A DNA stretch of 64,000 nt, taken from positions 1-64,000 of the forward strand of contig NZ_BMTP01000010.1 of assembly GCF_014649735.1 (NCBI RefSeq), written 5' to 3'. The notes beneath the pieces were generated by a model. It was not told the origin of the DNA. It saw only the letters and a list, made by a program, of their open reading frames with translations, and made no database searches. The DNA comes from Streptomyces lavendofoliae (lineage in GTDB: Bacteria; Actinomycetota; Actinomycetes; Streptomycetales; Streptomycetaceae). Positions within the stretch are counted from its first letter, which is position 1, and the number at the start of each line of letters is the position of its first letter. Both the position numbers and the translations under genes were made by a program. Shown one piece after another: positions 6,896 through 15,266 of this stretch.

Positions 6896-8266
6896 TCACG
6901 GCGACGCCGTCGCGCCCGCCGTCACGGTGTAGTGCTGCGGGTACGGCGTGCCCGCGTAGTCCAGGGCGCGTTCACCGCCCGGCAGCGGCCGGACCCCGGG
7001 CCGCAGGAGCACCCGGCGGACCATCTCGGGCACGATCGCCCGCGCCGGGTACTTGCCCACGCACTCGTGCGCCCCGTGGCCCAGCACCATGTTGTGCACC
7101 GGCGTCCGGCCGGGCCGGAAGTCGTACGGGTCGGCGACCACCGTCTCGTCGAACATCGCCGACGCCAGGTGGGCGTGCACCACGGTGCCCGCCGGGAGGC
7201 GGGTCTCGCGGGGCGTGCCCGCGGCCAGCACGTGGTCGCGCACGCAGAGCCTCGGCGTCGACGGCACGAAGGGGTGGAAGCGCAGTGCCTCCCAGACGTA
7301 GCCGTCGAAGACCGCGGTGTCCTCCTCGGCGGCGGCGCGTTCGGCCCGCGCCAGCTCGTCGGGGCGCGAGACGAGCTCCTTCAGCGCGGTCGTCGCGCAC
7401 TGGGCGGCGTTCTGCTGGTAGCCGATGAGAAACCCGACGAGCTGGTGGTTGACGCGCTCGTCGTCCAGCTCCCGTCCCGTCCCCGGCGGCAGGGCGGTGC
7501 GCAGCATCCGGCCGAGCACGTCGTCCGGAGTCCCGTCGCCCGCCGCTCCGTCACCCGCGGCGCCCGCGCCGGCGGCGCCCTCGTCCGCCGGCCCGCCGGG
7601 GCCGCCCGGACGGACACCGGCCGCCCGGCGGCGCCCGATGACGCCCGCCACGATGTCGTGCAGTTCCTTGCCGGCCGCCACACCGGAGGCGTGCACCTCG
7701 GGATCACGGTCCTGGTTCACGAACACCGCGCGCTGCACCCGCTGCGAGAGGCCGTGCAGCGTCTCCTCGGGCACGTCGGTGAAGCCCAGGTACTCCCGGG
7801 CGACCCGGGCCGCGACCGGAGCCGCGTACTGCTGCACGTAGTCGAAGGTCGTGCGGCCCTCGATGCGCGCCACCGCGATCGCCCGGTCCAGCGCGTCGTC
7901 GCCGATCCGGGCGGTGAGCCGGCGCACCGGCGCGAAGTCCTCCGGCGGCAGCATCAGCTGCGCGTGCGCCCGGTCGTGCCAGTGCACGTCGGCACCGTCC
8001 CTGGCGAGCATGAACGGCCCGTGCAGCGCCTCCTCCAGCACCGGCCCGTACACGCCGACGGTGAACACGTCGGGGGTGGACAGCACCTCCACCACGTCGG
8101 GCATACGGGTGACGAAGACGCCGACCGGTGTGGCGAACACCGGCCTTAGCTCCCGCAGTTCGCGCAGCACGGCCGGGCCGTCGGCCTTCATTCGCTGCCG
8201 CAGCAGACCCACCCGCCGTGCGGCGTCGGCCTGCGGGATCTCGTCGTATGCCGCGAGGAACTCCAT
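6896..8266 (-). CDS. Unusual cytochrome P450, candidate hydroperoxide isomerase
   Basis: The 456-residue P450 has the ExxR pair (E326/R329 in WEALRF) and heme loop GHGAHECVGKYPAR with Cys402, lacking the usual Phe seven residues before Cys. The I helix reads FLIGYQQNAAQCATTAL (279-295). The usual acid-Thr pair is missing and Asn286-x-x-Gln289 stands there instead. Asn/Gln in this place is known from fungal linoleate diol synthase P450 domains, which rearrange hydroperoxides without reductase. HWHDRAHAQLMLP (95-107) is the C-helix region. A Gly/Ala-rich insert (218-246) is probably a loop. The start is the ATG before EFLAAYDE; its ribosome site is weak. It is paired with the cyclooxygenase-like gene. 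Confidence 0.85.
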   Translation of the reverse strand: MEFLAAYDEIPQADAARRVGLLRQRMKADGPAVLRELRELRPVFATPVGVFVTRMPDVVEVLSTPDVFTVGVYGPVLEEALHGPFMLARDGADVHWHDRAHAQLMLPPEDFAPVRRLTARIGDDALDRAIAVARIEGRTTFDYVQQYAAPVAARVAREYLGFTDVPEETLHGLSQRVQRAVFVNQDRDPEVHASGVAAGKELHDIVAGVIGRRRAAGVRPGGPGGPADEGAAGAGAAGDGAAGDGTPDDVLGRMLRTALPPGTGRELDDERVNHQLVGFLIGYQQNAAQCATTALKELVSRPDELARAERAAAEEDTAVFDGYVWEALRFHPFVPSTPRLCVRDHVLAAGTPRETRLPAGTVVHAHLASAMFDETVVADPYDFRPGRTPVHNMVLGHGAHECVGKYPARAIVPEMVRRVLLRPGVRPLPGGERALDYAGTPYPQHYTVTAGATASP

Positions 8267-8482
8267 GGGACCACCCAGACGTGGCAGGGCGACACGACAG
8301 CGGTCGCCGGCGGGATTCCCTCCCATTACGGCACGCCGCCCCCGCACGCGCACCCGGACCGCGTCGGCGGTGTGAATATGCGCGTGGCGCTCCGGTCCGG
8401 CCGCGCGCCGCCACCCCCTCGCACCGGCGACGCCCCAGCATGGACCGCAACCCACCCGGCAATGATCTGGAGGCCGTACGAC
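8267..8482. promoter_or_regulatory. Divergent promoter region between P450 and desaturase
   Basis: The 216-bp gap separates the leftward P450/cyclooxygenase-like pair from the rightward desaturase/KAS pair and must hold promoters for both. A somewhat AT-richer run (GTGTGAATATG near 8369-8379) is the best -10 candidate. No clear dyad operator was found. Confidence 0.4.
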
Positions 8483-9475
8483 ATGCTCCGACGAGGCGAA
8501 CCCCCCGCGACGGCCGCCGGCGGCACCGGGAAGGACGGTCCGTCCCCGGGCACACCGGCCGGCACGGTACCGGTCACGGGCGCCGAGTACACCGGCTACC
8601 TGGTCGGCATCGTCGTCCTGCCCTTCGTCGTCCTCGCCGCCGCCGTGCCCTTCGCCTGGCGATGGGGCGTGAGCGGTCTCGACCTGGCCCTCGGCGCGGT
8701 CATGTACGTCATCTCCATCGCCGGCATCTCCACCGGCTACCACCGCCACTTCACCCACCAGTCCTTCAAGGCCGTCCGACCGCTGCGCATCGCGCTCGCC
8801 CTGGCCGGCGGCATGGCGATGGAGGGCCCCGTCTCCCTCTGGGTCGCCGAGCACCGCCGTCACCACCAGTTCTCCGACCGCGACGGCGACCCCCACTCGC
8901 CCTGGGCCTTCGGCACCGGGCGCCGCGCCCTCCTGAGGGGCCTGTGGCACGCCCAGATCGGCTGGTTCGTGCGGCGGCGCCGCGCCGACCTGGCCCACTA
9001 CGCCCCCGACGTCCTCGCCGATCCCGACATCAGCCGGCTGGACCGCTGGTACTGGCTGACCGTGTCCGTGTCGTTCGCGCTGCCCCCGCTGATCGGCGGC
9101 CTGTGGACCATGTCCTGGCACGGCGCCGCGACCGCGTTCTTCTGGGGCAGCCTCGTGCGGTACGCCGTCGTCCACCACGTCACCTGGTCGGTGAACTCCA
9201 TCGCCCACGCGTTCGGCCCCCAGCACTACCGCAGCCGGGACCAGTCGCGCGACGTGCGCTGGGTCGCCCTGCTCACCTTCGGCGAGGGCTGGCACAACCT
9301 GCACCACGCCGATCCCACCAGCGCCCGCCACGGCGCGCTGCGCGGACAGGCCGACCCGACCGCCGCGCTCATCCGGCTCTTCGAACGCGCGGGCTGGGCC
9401 CACGACGTCCGCTGGCCGGACCGCGACCGGCTCGCCACCCGGATGCTGACCCCGGCGAACCCCACGATGGAGTGA
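8483..9475 (+). CDS. Membrane-bound acyl desaturase (delta-9 type)
   Basis: The 330-residue integral membrane protein has the three histidine boxes of the diiron desaturases: HRHFTH, HRRHH and HNLHH. Hydrophobic pairs lie around residues 35-85 and 175-215. It should insert a double bond in acyl-CoA or phospholipid acyl chains. The start at 8483 (MLRRGEPPA) has GGAGG nine bases upstream; longer in-frame starts back to 8372 lack one. It is transcribed away from the P450/cyclooxygenase-like pair, so its unsaturated product could be their substrate (inference). A strong hairpin follows at 9629-9656. Confidence 0.9.
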   Translation: MLRRGEPPATAAGGTGKDGPSPGTPAGTVPVTGAEYTGYLVGIVVLPFVVLAAAVPFAWRWGVSGLDLALGAVMYVISIAGISTGYHRHFTHQSFKAVRPLRIALALAGGMAMEGPVSLWVAEHRRHHQFSDRDGDPHSPWAFGTGRRALLRGLWHAQIGWFVRRRRADLAHYAPDVLADPDISRLDRWYWLTVSVSFALPPLIGGLWTMSWHGAATAFFWGSLVRYAVVHHVTWSVNSIAHAFGPQHYRSRDQSRDVRWVALLTFGEGWHNLHHADPTSARHGALRGQADPTAALIRLFERAGWAHDVRWPDRDRLATRMLTPANPTME

Positions 9476-9628
9476 ACGCCGAGCTCGCCGCGCGTGTCGC
9501 GGTCGCCGGCCGGCACCGGGGCGGCCGGGCGGGGTGGTAGGCAGGGGACCGTCCCTTCACCACCCGCACAGCCCCACCTCCCGTTCGGGCAGGCCGGGCC
9601 CGCCCGCGCCCCTCCACGGGACCCGCGG

Positions 9629-9656
9629 CGGCCCGGCCGTCCGGGCGGCCGGGCCG
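9629..9656 (+). terminator. Hairpin between desaturase and ketosynthase
   Basis: An 11-bp perfect stem (CGGCCCGGCCG / CGGCCGGGCCG) with a six-base loop lies between the two genes. It could terminate or attenuate readthrough into the ketosynthase, which begins 32 bp later. Confidence 0.55.
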
Positions 9657-9688
9657 GGCCGTGCCCGCCACTCCCGGAGGCTCATCCG

Positions 9689-10918
9689 ATGGACCCGCGC
9701 ACGCGCGACGTCGCCGTCACCGGCGTCGGGCTCCTGTCACCGGCGGGCACGTGCCCCGACGCGACCTGGGCCACCCTTCTCCGCGGCGCGTCGACGGCGC
9801 GCCCCGACCCCGTGCTCGCGGGCCTGAGGACCGACTTCTCCTGCGCGGTCCCCGACTTCGCGGCCCGCGCGCTGCTCGGTCACGCCGCCGCGCGGCGCAT
9901 GGACCCGTACGCCCAGATGGCGGTGGTCGCCGCCCGGCAGGCCGTGGACGACGCCGGCCTGGACCCCGCCGGGTGGCGCGGCGACCGCGTCGCCGTCGTC
10001 CTCGGTGTCGGCAGCAACAGCCTGCACTCCTACGAGGAGCCCTTCCGGCTCCTGAGCGAGAACCGCGGCGACCGTGTCTCGCCGTACCAGGTCACGCGCA
10101 GCGTGCCGAACATGGCCGCCGCCGAGGTGGCGCTCGACCTCGGCGCGCACGGCGTCAACTTCACCACCAGCAGCGCCTGCGCCTCCGGGGCCACCGCCCT
10201 CGGCACGGCCCTGGACCTGCTGCGCGCGGGGCGCTGCGACATCGCCCTGGCCGGCGGCAGCGAATCCGCCCGCAGCCGGATGACCACCACCTGCTTCGGC
10301 CAGATGCGCGCCATGTCCGCGCGCCGGTCCGACCCCGCCACCGCGTCCCGCCCCTTCGACGTCGAACGGGACGGCTTCGTCCCGGGGGAGGGGGCCGCCG
10401 TGATGGTCCTGGAACGGTCCGACGACGCCCACCGGCGGGGCGCCGCGGTGCGGGGCTACCTCGCGGGCTACGGAGCCAGCGCGGACGCCCACCACCCCGC
10501 CGCCCCGCACCCCGAGGCACGCGGCGCCGAGGCGGCGGTGCTGGCCGCCCTGGAGGACGCGGGCTGCGCGGCCGGGGACATCGACCACGTCAACGCCCAC
10601 GCCACGTCCACCCCGCTCAACGACGTCACCGAGGCGCGGATGCTGCGCCGGCTGTTCCGGCACGACCCGCCGGTCACGGCGAACAAGAGCGTCATCGGGC
10701 ACGCCCTGGGCGCGGCCGGCGCCATCGAGGCGGTGCTCACCGTGCTCAGCCTCCAGCACCGCACGATCCCGCCGACGGCCAACCTGACACGCCAGGACCC
10801 GGGCGCGGAGCTGGACGTCGTCGTCGGCGCGCCCCGCGCCGTGGCGATGCGGACGGCCCTCAGCACGTCGTTCGGTTTCGGCGGCCAGAACACCGCGCTC
10901 GTCCTGCGGGCCCCCTGA
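9689..10918 (+). CDS. Beta-ketoacyl-ACP synthase II-type condensing enzyme
   Basis: The 409-residue protein has the complete KAS catalytic set: Cys164 in SSACASG, His304 in NAHATSTPLND, Lys333 and His338 in NKSVIGHALGAAG, and the C-terminal FGFGGQN motif. It condenses malonyl-ACP with an acyl primer. FabF itself is nearly always in the fab operon, and no ACP or other fab gene is here, so this copy probably serves a special lipid. GGAGG lies nine bases before the ATG. It follows the desaturase on the same strand and ends in a hairpin, closing the lipid-oxidation cluster. KAS III and chain-length-factor roles are excluded by the intact Cys-His-His triad. Confidence 0.88.
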   Translation: MDPRTRDVAVTGVGLLSPAGTCPDATWATLLRGASTARPDPVLAGLRTDFSCAVPDFAARALLGHAAARRMDPYAQMAVVAARQAVDDAGLDPAGWRGDRVAVVLGVGSNSLHSYEEPFRLLSENRGDRVSPYQVTRSVPNMAAAEVALDLGAHGVNFTTSSACASGATALGTALDLLRAGRCDIALAGGSESARSRMTTTCFGQMRAMSARRSDPATASRPFDVERDGFVPGEGAAVMVLERSDDAHRRGAAVRGYLAGYGASADAHHPAAPHPEARGAEAAVLAALEDAGCAAGDIDHVNAHATSTPLNDVTEARMLRRLFRHDPPVTANKSVIGHALGAAGAIEAVLTVLSLQHRTIPPTANLTRQDPGAELDVVVGAPRAVAMRTALSTSFGFGGQNTALVLRAP

Positions 10919-10920
10919 AA

Positions 10921-10957
10921 CCCGCCGACGGGCCGCTGGGCCGGGGCCGTCGGCGGG
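10921..10957 (+). terminator. Hairpin terminator after ketosynthase
   Basis: An 11-bp perfect stem (CCCGCCGACGG / CCGTCGGCGGG) with a 15-base loop starts three bases after the KAS stop. It may also serve the leftward gene that ends at 10987. Confidence 0.75.
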
Positions 10958-10986
10958 ACACACCGGCGGGCCGCCCGGCCGGCCCG

Positions 10987-11283
10987 TCAGGCCGCGCCGG
11001 GAGGCGCCGCCGCCCGCACCCCGGCGCGGCCGGCGCCGGACCGGGCCGCGTGCCGGCCGACCACGGCCGCCGCGTCCCCCATGTCCTCGGCCGCCACCCG
11101 GCAGGACTCCGCCTGCCGGCGCAGCGTCGGCACGCACCAGTCGGGCACCCCCGGCCGCCCCTCCAGCGCGGCGGCCTGGGCCAGCAACCGCCGCTCCGCG
11201 GCGGCGAGCGCCTCCGCGCCGGCCCGCAGCCGGTCCTCGTGGGCGGACAGGTCCTCTTCGTCACGCACCGCGTCCACGGTCAT
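10987..11283 (-). CDS. Small helical protein of unknown function
   Basis: A 98-residue protein, almost all predicted helix (Ala, Glu, Arg and Leu rich, heptad-like to about residue 75) with a loose Ala/Gly/Pro tail. There is no signal peptide or membrane segment. The start at 11283 has a GAGGGAG ribosome site; the longer frame to 11400 overlaps the upstream gene. It lies 53 bp downstream of the large hydrolase gene on the same strand and is probably co-transcribed. Size and helicity recall small WXG100-like secretion partners, but no WxG motif is present, so no function is assigned. Confidence 0.65.
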   Translation of the reverse strand: MTVDAVRDEEDLSAHEDRLRAGAEALAAAERRLLAQAAALEGRPGVPDWCVPTLRRQAESCRVAAEDMGDAAAVVGRHAARSGAGRAGVRAAAPPGAA

Positions 11284-11336
11284 ACGGCTCCCTCGCTCTC
11301 CCGGCGTCGTCCCCCGTCGTGTCGCGGCCATGTCCC

Positions 11337-13553
11337 TCAGCGCGGCAGAGGCGCCCCCGCGCCGCGACGGGCCTGGTACACCGGTGCGCTGAGCACGCAC
11401 AACGGCCTCGCCCCGTCCAGCCCGAGCGCCCGGGCCTGCCGTACCAACGGCTCCTCCTCCCCCGGCCCGGTCGGGCAGCGAAGGCGCAGCCGGGGGGCCG
11501 CGTGGAAGCGCTGCCGCCCCGCGCAGTGCACCATGGACCGCAGGGTCGCGTCGGCGGTCCGCCCGTACAGGACGGAGTCCACGTGCGGAGCCGGTACGTA
11601 CGGACCGAGGTCACCGGTCAACGACAACAGCGGGCCCCCCGCCTCCCCGCCCGGCCCCGGAGCGGGCGCGGACAGCACGGCGTGCAGCCGGTTGCCCGTG
11701 AGCCGCACATCGACCAGGGCCGTCGTGGCCGGCTGCCCCCACAGCTCACGGCCCGCCGCCTCGGCCTCCGGCGTGGTGACGGCCAGAGCCGTCACCTGGC
11801 GTCCGGTACGGCGGGTGTCCGCCCGGCGCAGCAGTTCGCGCAGCACGTCGTGGGCGCGGGGCCGCCACAGGTCGTTCACCAGGACGGCGAGGCTCAGCTC
11901 GTTGTACGGGCCGAGGCTCACGCAGCGGTGCTCGTACGCGGACAGCGCCACCAGCACGCGCCGCCCGACCCGGCTGGGACTCATCCAGGACGCGTCCGAC
12001 AGCAGACCGGCCACCCGGTCGGGGTCCACGGCGAAGAACGCGACCGCCGCCGTCGAGTCGTAGTACCGCACCGGGACCTCGACAGGTCCCGCGGAGGTGG
12101 CCACCGGAGCGACCGGCACCGCCATCAGCGGGTACCCCTGCGGGGGGTTGGCCCGGTCCTTGAGCTGGTACACCTGCGAGCGCAGCACCGGCCCCCGGTA
12201 GGGCGTCAGCGCCTTGTCGATGTCACGGCGGGCGCCGGCCAGCTCCGCCTCCAGGTTCCCCATGTACTTGCCGAGCGAGTGGCACAGCGGGAACTCGTGG
12301 CTGGAGTCGATGTAGTCCACCTCGTACCAGTCCGGATGCGGGGTGAACACCGACCCCGACCCCGCGCCCCTGCCGTCCAGGGTCGGCACCAGGTCGTGCT
12401 GGTTGGTGACGCTCGCCACCCACGTACGAGGGTCGGCGGGCTTCTTGTTGTCGATGGGAGAGCCCACGGCCACCATGTGCGTCACCCGGAAGCGGCGGCA
12501 GAAGGCACTGTTCTGCGCCAGGTTCATCAGGGCGATGCCGCCCTCGCTGTGGCCGACCAGGGCGATCTCCGCACCGGCCGGCAGACCGTACTCGTCGATG
12601 GCGAGCAGGATGCCGCGGGTGTACGGGGACTCCGGGTCGAACAGGTTACTCCACGCGCCCACGAAGTCCTGGGGCGAGTCGTTGCGCGGCTTGCCGGGCG
12701 CCATGCCCGGCGCCTGCAGCACGTGCCGCACCACTCCGTCGGGGCCGCGCACGTCCTGGATCAGGATGCGTCCGTCGGTGCGGAGGAGGTCGATGTTGCC
12801 GAGGAAGCCCATGAGGGAGCCCTCGGTGGCGAGCGACCGCCGCTCCTCGTCGTCCAGCGGTACCGCGACGGCGGCCCCCTCACCCGCGTCGAACGCCGCG
12901 AGGTGGCGCGCGGAGATCCCGAGCCACGGGTCGGCGTGCAACGCCTCGCCGGTCGCGATCTGCCACCCCACCTCGTCGTTGAGCGGGTTCTCGTCGAGCA
13001 GCGCCCGGATGGCCGACAGCTCCGCGAACAGCGGCGCCACCGTGGACATCGCCCGCTCGGCCCCCTTGTCCCTCAGCAGCGCCCGCAGGGCACGCAGCGC
13101 CTCCACGTCCCGGTCGCCGGTCACCGCGTCCATCAGGCGCCGCATCCCCGGATCCCGCCCCAGCTCCGGGTGCTCGGCCAGCACGGCGGCGGCGCGCATC
13201 CGCAGCGACGTCACCGCGACGCGGTTCGCCAGGCTCTCCCGGCCGCACAACTCCCCGGCCTGCCCGACCCGCCGCAGCACCCCGTCCCCGCCGCTCAGCG
13301 CGAAGCCGAGGCCCGAGGCGCTGGTCAGCGCCCGCACGAGCGACCACTGCGCGGCCAGTCCGGTCCGCGGGTGCCGCAGGCTCGACCGGGCGAGCGGCGA
13401 GGAGCCGAGCACCGCGCCGGCCCGCGCGGCGGCGCCCCGGATCTCCACGGCGCAGCGCGACACCTCCAGGGCCGCCTCGCGCAGCAGTCGCGCGGTCTCG
13501 GCCGCTCCGGGTCCGCCGGAGTGCGCCGCACCGGCGTGGTGATGGGACGCCAT
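11337..13553 (-). CDS. Alpha/beta-hydrolase with C-terminal acetoacetate-decarboxylase-like domain
   Basis: 738 residues in three parts. Residues 1-270 are helix-rich and unrecognised. Residues about 270-470 form an alpha/beta hydrolase with the nucleophile elbow GHSEGG and a later Asp/His-rich stretch. Residues about 480-690 resemble the acetoacetate decarboxylase superfamily (VPVRYYDSTAAVAFFAV, SLGPYNELSLAVLV, GRELWGQP). In true decarboxylases the last motif continues as PK with the Schiff-base Lys; here it is PATT, so that chemistry should be absent. No signal peptide is seen. The substrate may be an ester of a lipid or polyketide (inference). A 98-residue helical gene follows. Confidence 0.7.
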   Translation of the reverse strand: MASHHHAGAAHSGGPGAAETARLLREAALEVSRCAVEIRGAAARAGAVLGSSPLARSSLRHPRTGLAAQWSLVRALTSASGLGFALSGGDGVLRRVGQAGELCGRESLANRVAVTSLRMRAAAVLAEHPELGRDPGMRRLMDAVTGDRDVEALRALRALLRDKGAERAMSTVAPLFAELSAIRALLDENPLNDEVGWQIATGEALHADPWLGISARHLAAFDAGEGAAVAVPLDDEERRSLATEGSLMGFLGNIDLLRTDGRILIQDVRGPDGVVRHVLQAPGMAPGKPRNDSPQDFVGAWSNLFDPESPYTRGILLAIDEYGLPAGAEIALVGHSEGGIALMNLAQNSAFCRRFRVTHMVAVGSPIDNKKPADPRTWVASVTNQHDLVPTLDGRGAGSGSVFTPHPDWYEVDYIDSSHEFPLCHSLGKYMGNLEAELAGARRDIDKALTPYRGPVLRSQVYQLKDRANPPQGYPLMAVPVAPVATSAGPVEVPVRYYDSTAAVAFFAVDPDRVAGLLSDASWMSPSRVGRRVLVALSAYEHRCVSLGPYNELSLAVLVNDLWRPRAHDVLRELLRRADTRRTGRQVTALAVTTPEAEAAGRELWGQPATTALVDVRLTGNRLHAVLSAPAPGPGGEAGGPLLSLTGDLGPYVPAPHVDSVLYGRTADATLRSMVHCAGRQRFHAAPRLRLRCPTGPGEEEPLVRQARALGLDGARPLCVLSAPVYQARRGAGAPLPR

Positions 13554-13929
13554 GGCGGCCTCGCAAAGACGTGAACAGGGCCGACCGGTTCGGCCCTTCC
13601 CGGCCGATCATCGGCTCTTCCGCCCGGCGCCGCACGTCGGAGCGTTCCCGGCCGCCACCGGAGCGCTCGCGGTCTCCAGGGCGGCTCTTCCGGTCGCCAC
13701 GGCAGCCCTCCCGCTCACCGGGAGCACCGCCGCTGACCAGGGGAGCCCCCGGTCACCACCGCAGCCTCCCGGTCCCCACCGGCCCGGGAAGCCCCGCGCG
13801 GCCGCCGGCGGGGCCCCGTACCCGCCGCTGCCCGCGCACGCCCGCGTGAGGCACGCCCCCGACGGCCCGCCGGCCGGTGTGGCCGACGTCTCCGGCCGGG
13901 ACGCCCGGGGTTCGGGTTAAGCTCACCGG
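13554..13929. other. 376-bp intergenic region
   Basis: This GC-rich DNA separates the leftward hydrolase gene from the rightward leader/oxygenase unit. No convincing gene was seen. At its right end a TAAGCT hexamer (13918-13923) lies six bases before the leader GTG and can act as a -10 element. Confidence 0.5.
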
Positions 13930-14004
13930 GTGACTCTTCTCGTGATGCGCCGGCACGTGGACTACGTGCGCGTCACGACCATGAGCTGTCCGGCGCAGGA
14001 CTGA
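13930..14004 (+). CDS. Putative Cys-containing leader peptide (uORF)
   Basis: A GTG-started 24-codon frame encodes MTLLVMRRHVDYVRVTTMSC followed by PAQD. Actinobacteria carry a known class of tiny leader peptides with an RRHVDLxRV core and a Cys near the end, placed upstream of sulfur and cysteine genes and thought to act by translational attenuation. The RRHVDYVRV core and the late Cys fit this class. A -10-like TAAGCT ends six bases upstream of the GTG, so the mRNA may be leaderless. The next gene, an isopenicillin-N-synthase-like oxygenase, begins 140 bp downstream. Confidence 0.7.
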   Translation: MTLLVMRRHVDYVRVTTMSCPAQD

Positions 14005-14064
14005 CCTTCACCTCCACGTCCCCTCGGTCCTGTCGCGGTCGGACACGCGGCCCCGGCACACCCC

Positions 14065-14083
14065 TGCCGGCGGCTCCGCCGCA
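14065..14083 (+). promoter_or_regulatory. Candidate attenuator hairpin between leader and oxygenase
   Basis: TGCCGGCGGCTCCGCCGCA can fold with a CGGCG/CGCCG stem around a GCTC loop plus two outer pairs. It lies between the leader stop (14004) and the oxygenase start (14145), where ribosome position on the leader could switch it. Alternative pairings in this GC-rich stretch are possible. Confidence 0.3.
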
Positions 14084-14144
14084 CCCCCGTCATCCCGCCA
14101 TCTCCGGGAGCAGGGCCTCGTCACACCAGAAACGGAAGGCCATC

Positions 14145-15164
14145 ATGCCGTCCATGCCACGAGCATTCCCGGGCTCCTTGCCCGTCATCGATCTGTCCCT
14201 GGCCGACGACCCCGCGACCCGGGCGTCGTTCCTGGAGGACCTGCACGACGCCGCGCACCGCGTGGGCTTCCTCCACCTGACCGGACACGGCGTCAGCCGT
14301 GCGGAGACCGACCGCGTCCTCCGCGTCACCCGGGAGTTCTTCGCCCTGCCGGAGGCCGACCGGCTGGCCGTCAGCAACCTGCGCTCGCCCCACTTCCGCG
14401 GCTACACCCGCGTCGGGCACGAACTCACCGGAGGCCGCTCCGACTGGCGCGACCAGCTCGACGTGGGTGCCGAACGGCCCGCGCCGCGGGTGGGTCCGGA
14501 CGACCCCGCGTACCTGTGGCTGGAGGGCCCCAACCAGTGGCCGGCCGCCCTGCCGGAGCTGCGCACCGTGGTGCTCGCCTGGCAGGAGCGGCTGGCCGGG
14601 GTCGCCCACCGGCTGCTGCGGGAACTCCTCGTCTCGATCGGTGCGCCCGCCGACTTCTTCGACGCGGCGTTCGCCGAGCGGCCCCACCTGCACACCAAGC
14701 TGATCCGGTACCCCGGATCGGCCCCCACCGGGAGCGGCCAGGGCGTGGGCGCCCACAAGGACTACGGCTTCCTGACGCTGCTGCTCCAGGACGGCGTGGG
14801 CGGGTTGCAGGTCCGCTCCGGCGACACGTTCCTCGACGTGCCGCCGCTTCCGGGCGCTTTCGTGGTCAACCTCGGCGAGCTGCTGGAGATAGCCACCAAC
14901 GGCTACCTGGCGGCGACCGACCATCGCGTCGTCAGCCCGCCGGGGGCGGTGGAGCGCTATTCGGTGCCCTTCTTCTACAACCCCCGCCTGGACGCGGTCG
15001 TCGACACCGTGCCGGGCACCTACCTGGCCCACGCGCCGGGCATCGCGCACGACCACGCCAACCCCCTGCACGCGGAGTACGGCCGCAACGAGCTGAAGGG
15101 CTGGACGCGGGCCCACCCGGAGGTCGCCCGTCGCCACCACCCCGAGCTGGTCGCCGCGCCCTGA
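14145..15164 (+). CDS. Isopenicillin-N-synthase-like 2-oxoglutarate/Fe(II) oxygenase
   Basis: The 339-residue protein has the N-terminal DIOX_N fold (PVIDLSLADDPAT...GFLHLTGHGV) and the catalytic jelly roll. The iron ligands are His and Asp in HKDYGFLTLL and the second His in ATDHRVVSP, followed by RYSVPFF carrying the R-x-S that binds 2-oxoglutarate or the substrate carboxylate. It should hydroxylate, desaturate or cyclise a small molecule in the cytoplasm; plant and bacterial relatives are too varied to name the substrate. GGAAGG precedes the ATG. It is alone behind a Cys-type leader peptide, so sulfur status may control it. Confidence 0.85.
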   Translation: MPSMPRAFPGSLPVIDLSLADDPATRASFLEDLHDAAHRVGFLHLTGHGVSRAETDRVLRVTREFFALPEADRLAVSNLRSPHFRGYTRVGHELTGGRSDWRDQLDVGAERPAPRVGPDDPAYLWLEGPNQWPAALPELRTVVLAWQERLAGVAHRLLRELLVSIGAPADFFDAAFAERPHLHTKLIRYPGSAPTGSGQGVGAHKDYGFLTLLLQDGVGGLQVRSGDTFLDVPPLPGAFVVNLGELLEIATNGYLAATDHRVVSPPGAVERYSVPFFYNPRLDAVVDTVPGTYLAHAPGIAHDHANPLHAEYGRNELKGWTRAHPEVARRHHPELVAAP

Positions 15165-15266
15165 GGCGCGAAGACCCGGGAGCCGGACGGCCGGAGGCGG
15201 CACGGAGGAAGGGCGGTACGGGGAGGGGCGGTACGACGGGCCACGAGCCCCCGCACCGCCCCCGGG

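Noticed and set aside
6822..6899. Upstream start of the cyclooxygenase-like gene
   Set aside because: It would overlap the P450 stop and adds a Pro-rich segment; GAGGGCAGG favours the ATG at 6821.
5292..6932. Long forward frame over the cyclooxygenase-like gene
   Set aside because: Composition (Val, Gly, Arg, Pro) is that of an antisense shadow; the reverse frame carries conserved Tyr/His motifs.
9494..9688. Longer N-terminus for the ketosynthase
   Set aside because: The extension is Pro/Arg-rich, contains the hairpin at 9629-9656, and the ATG at 9689 has a good ribosome site exactly at the family start.
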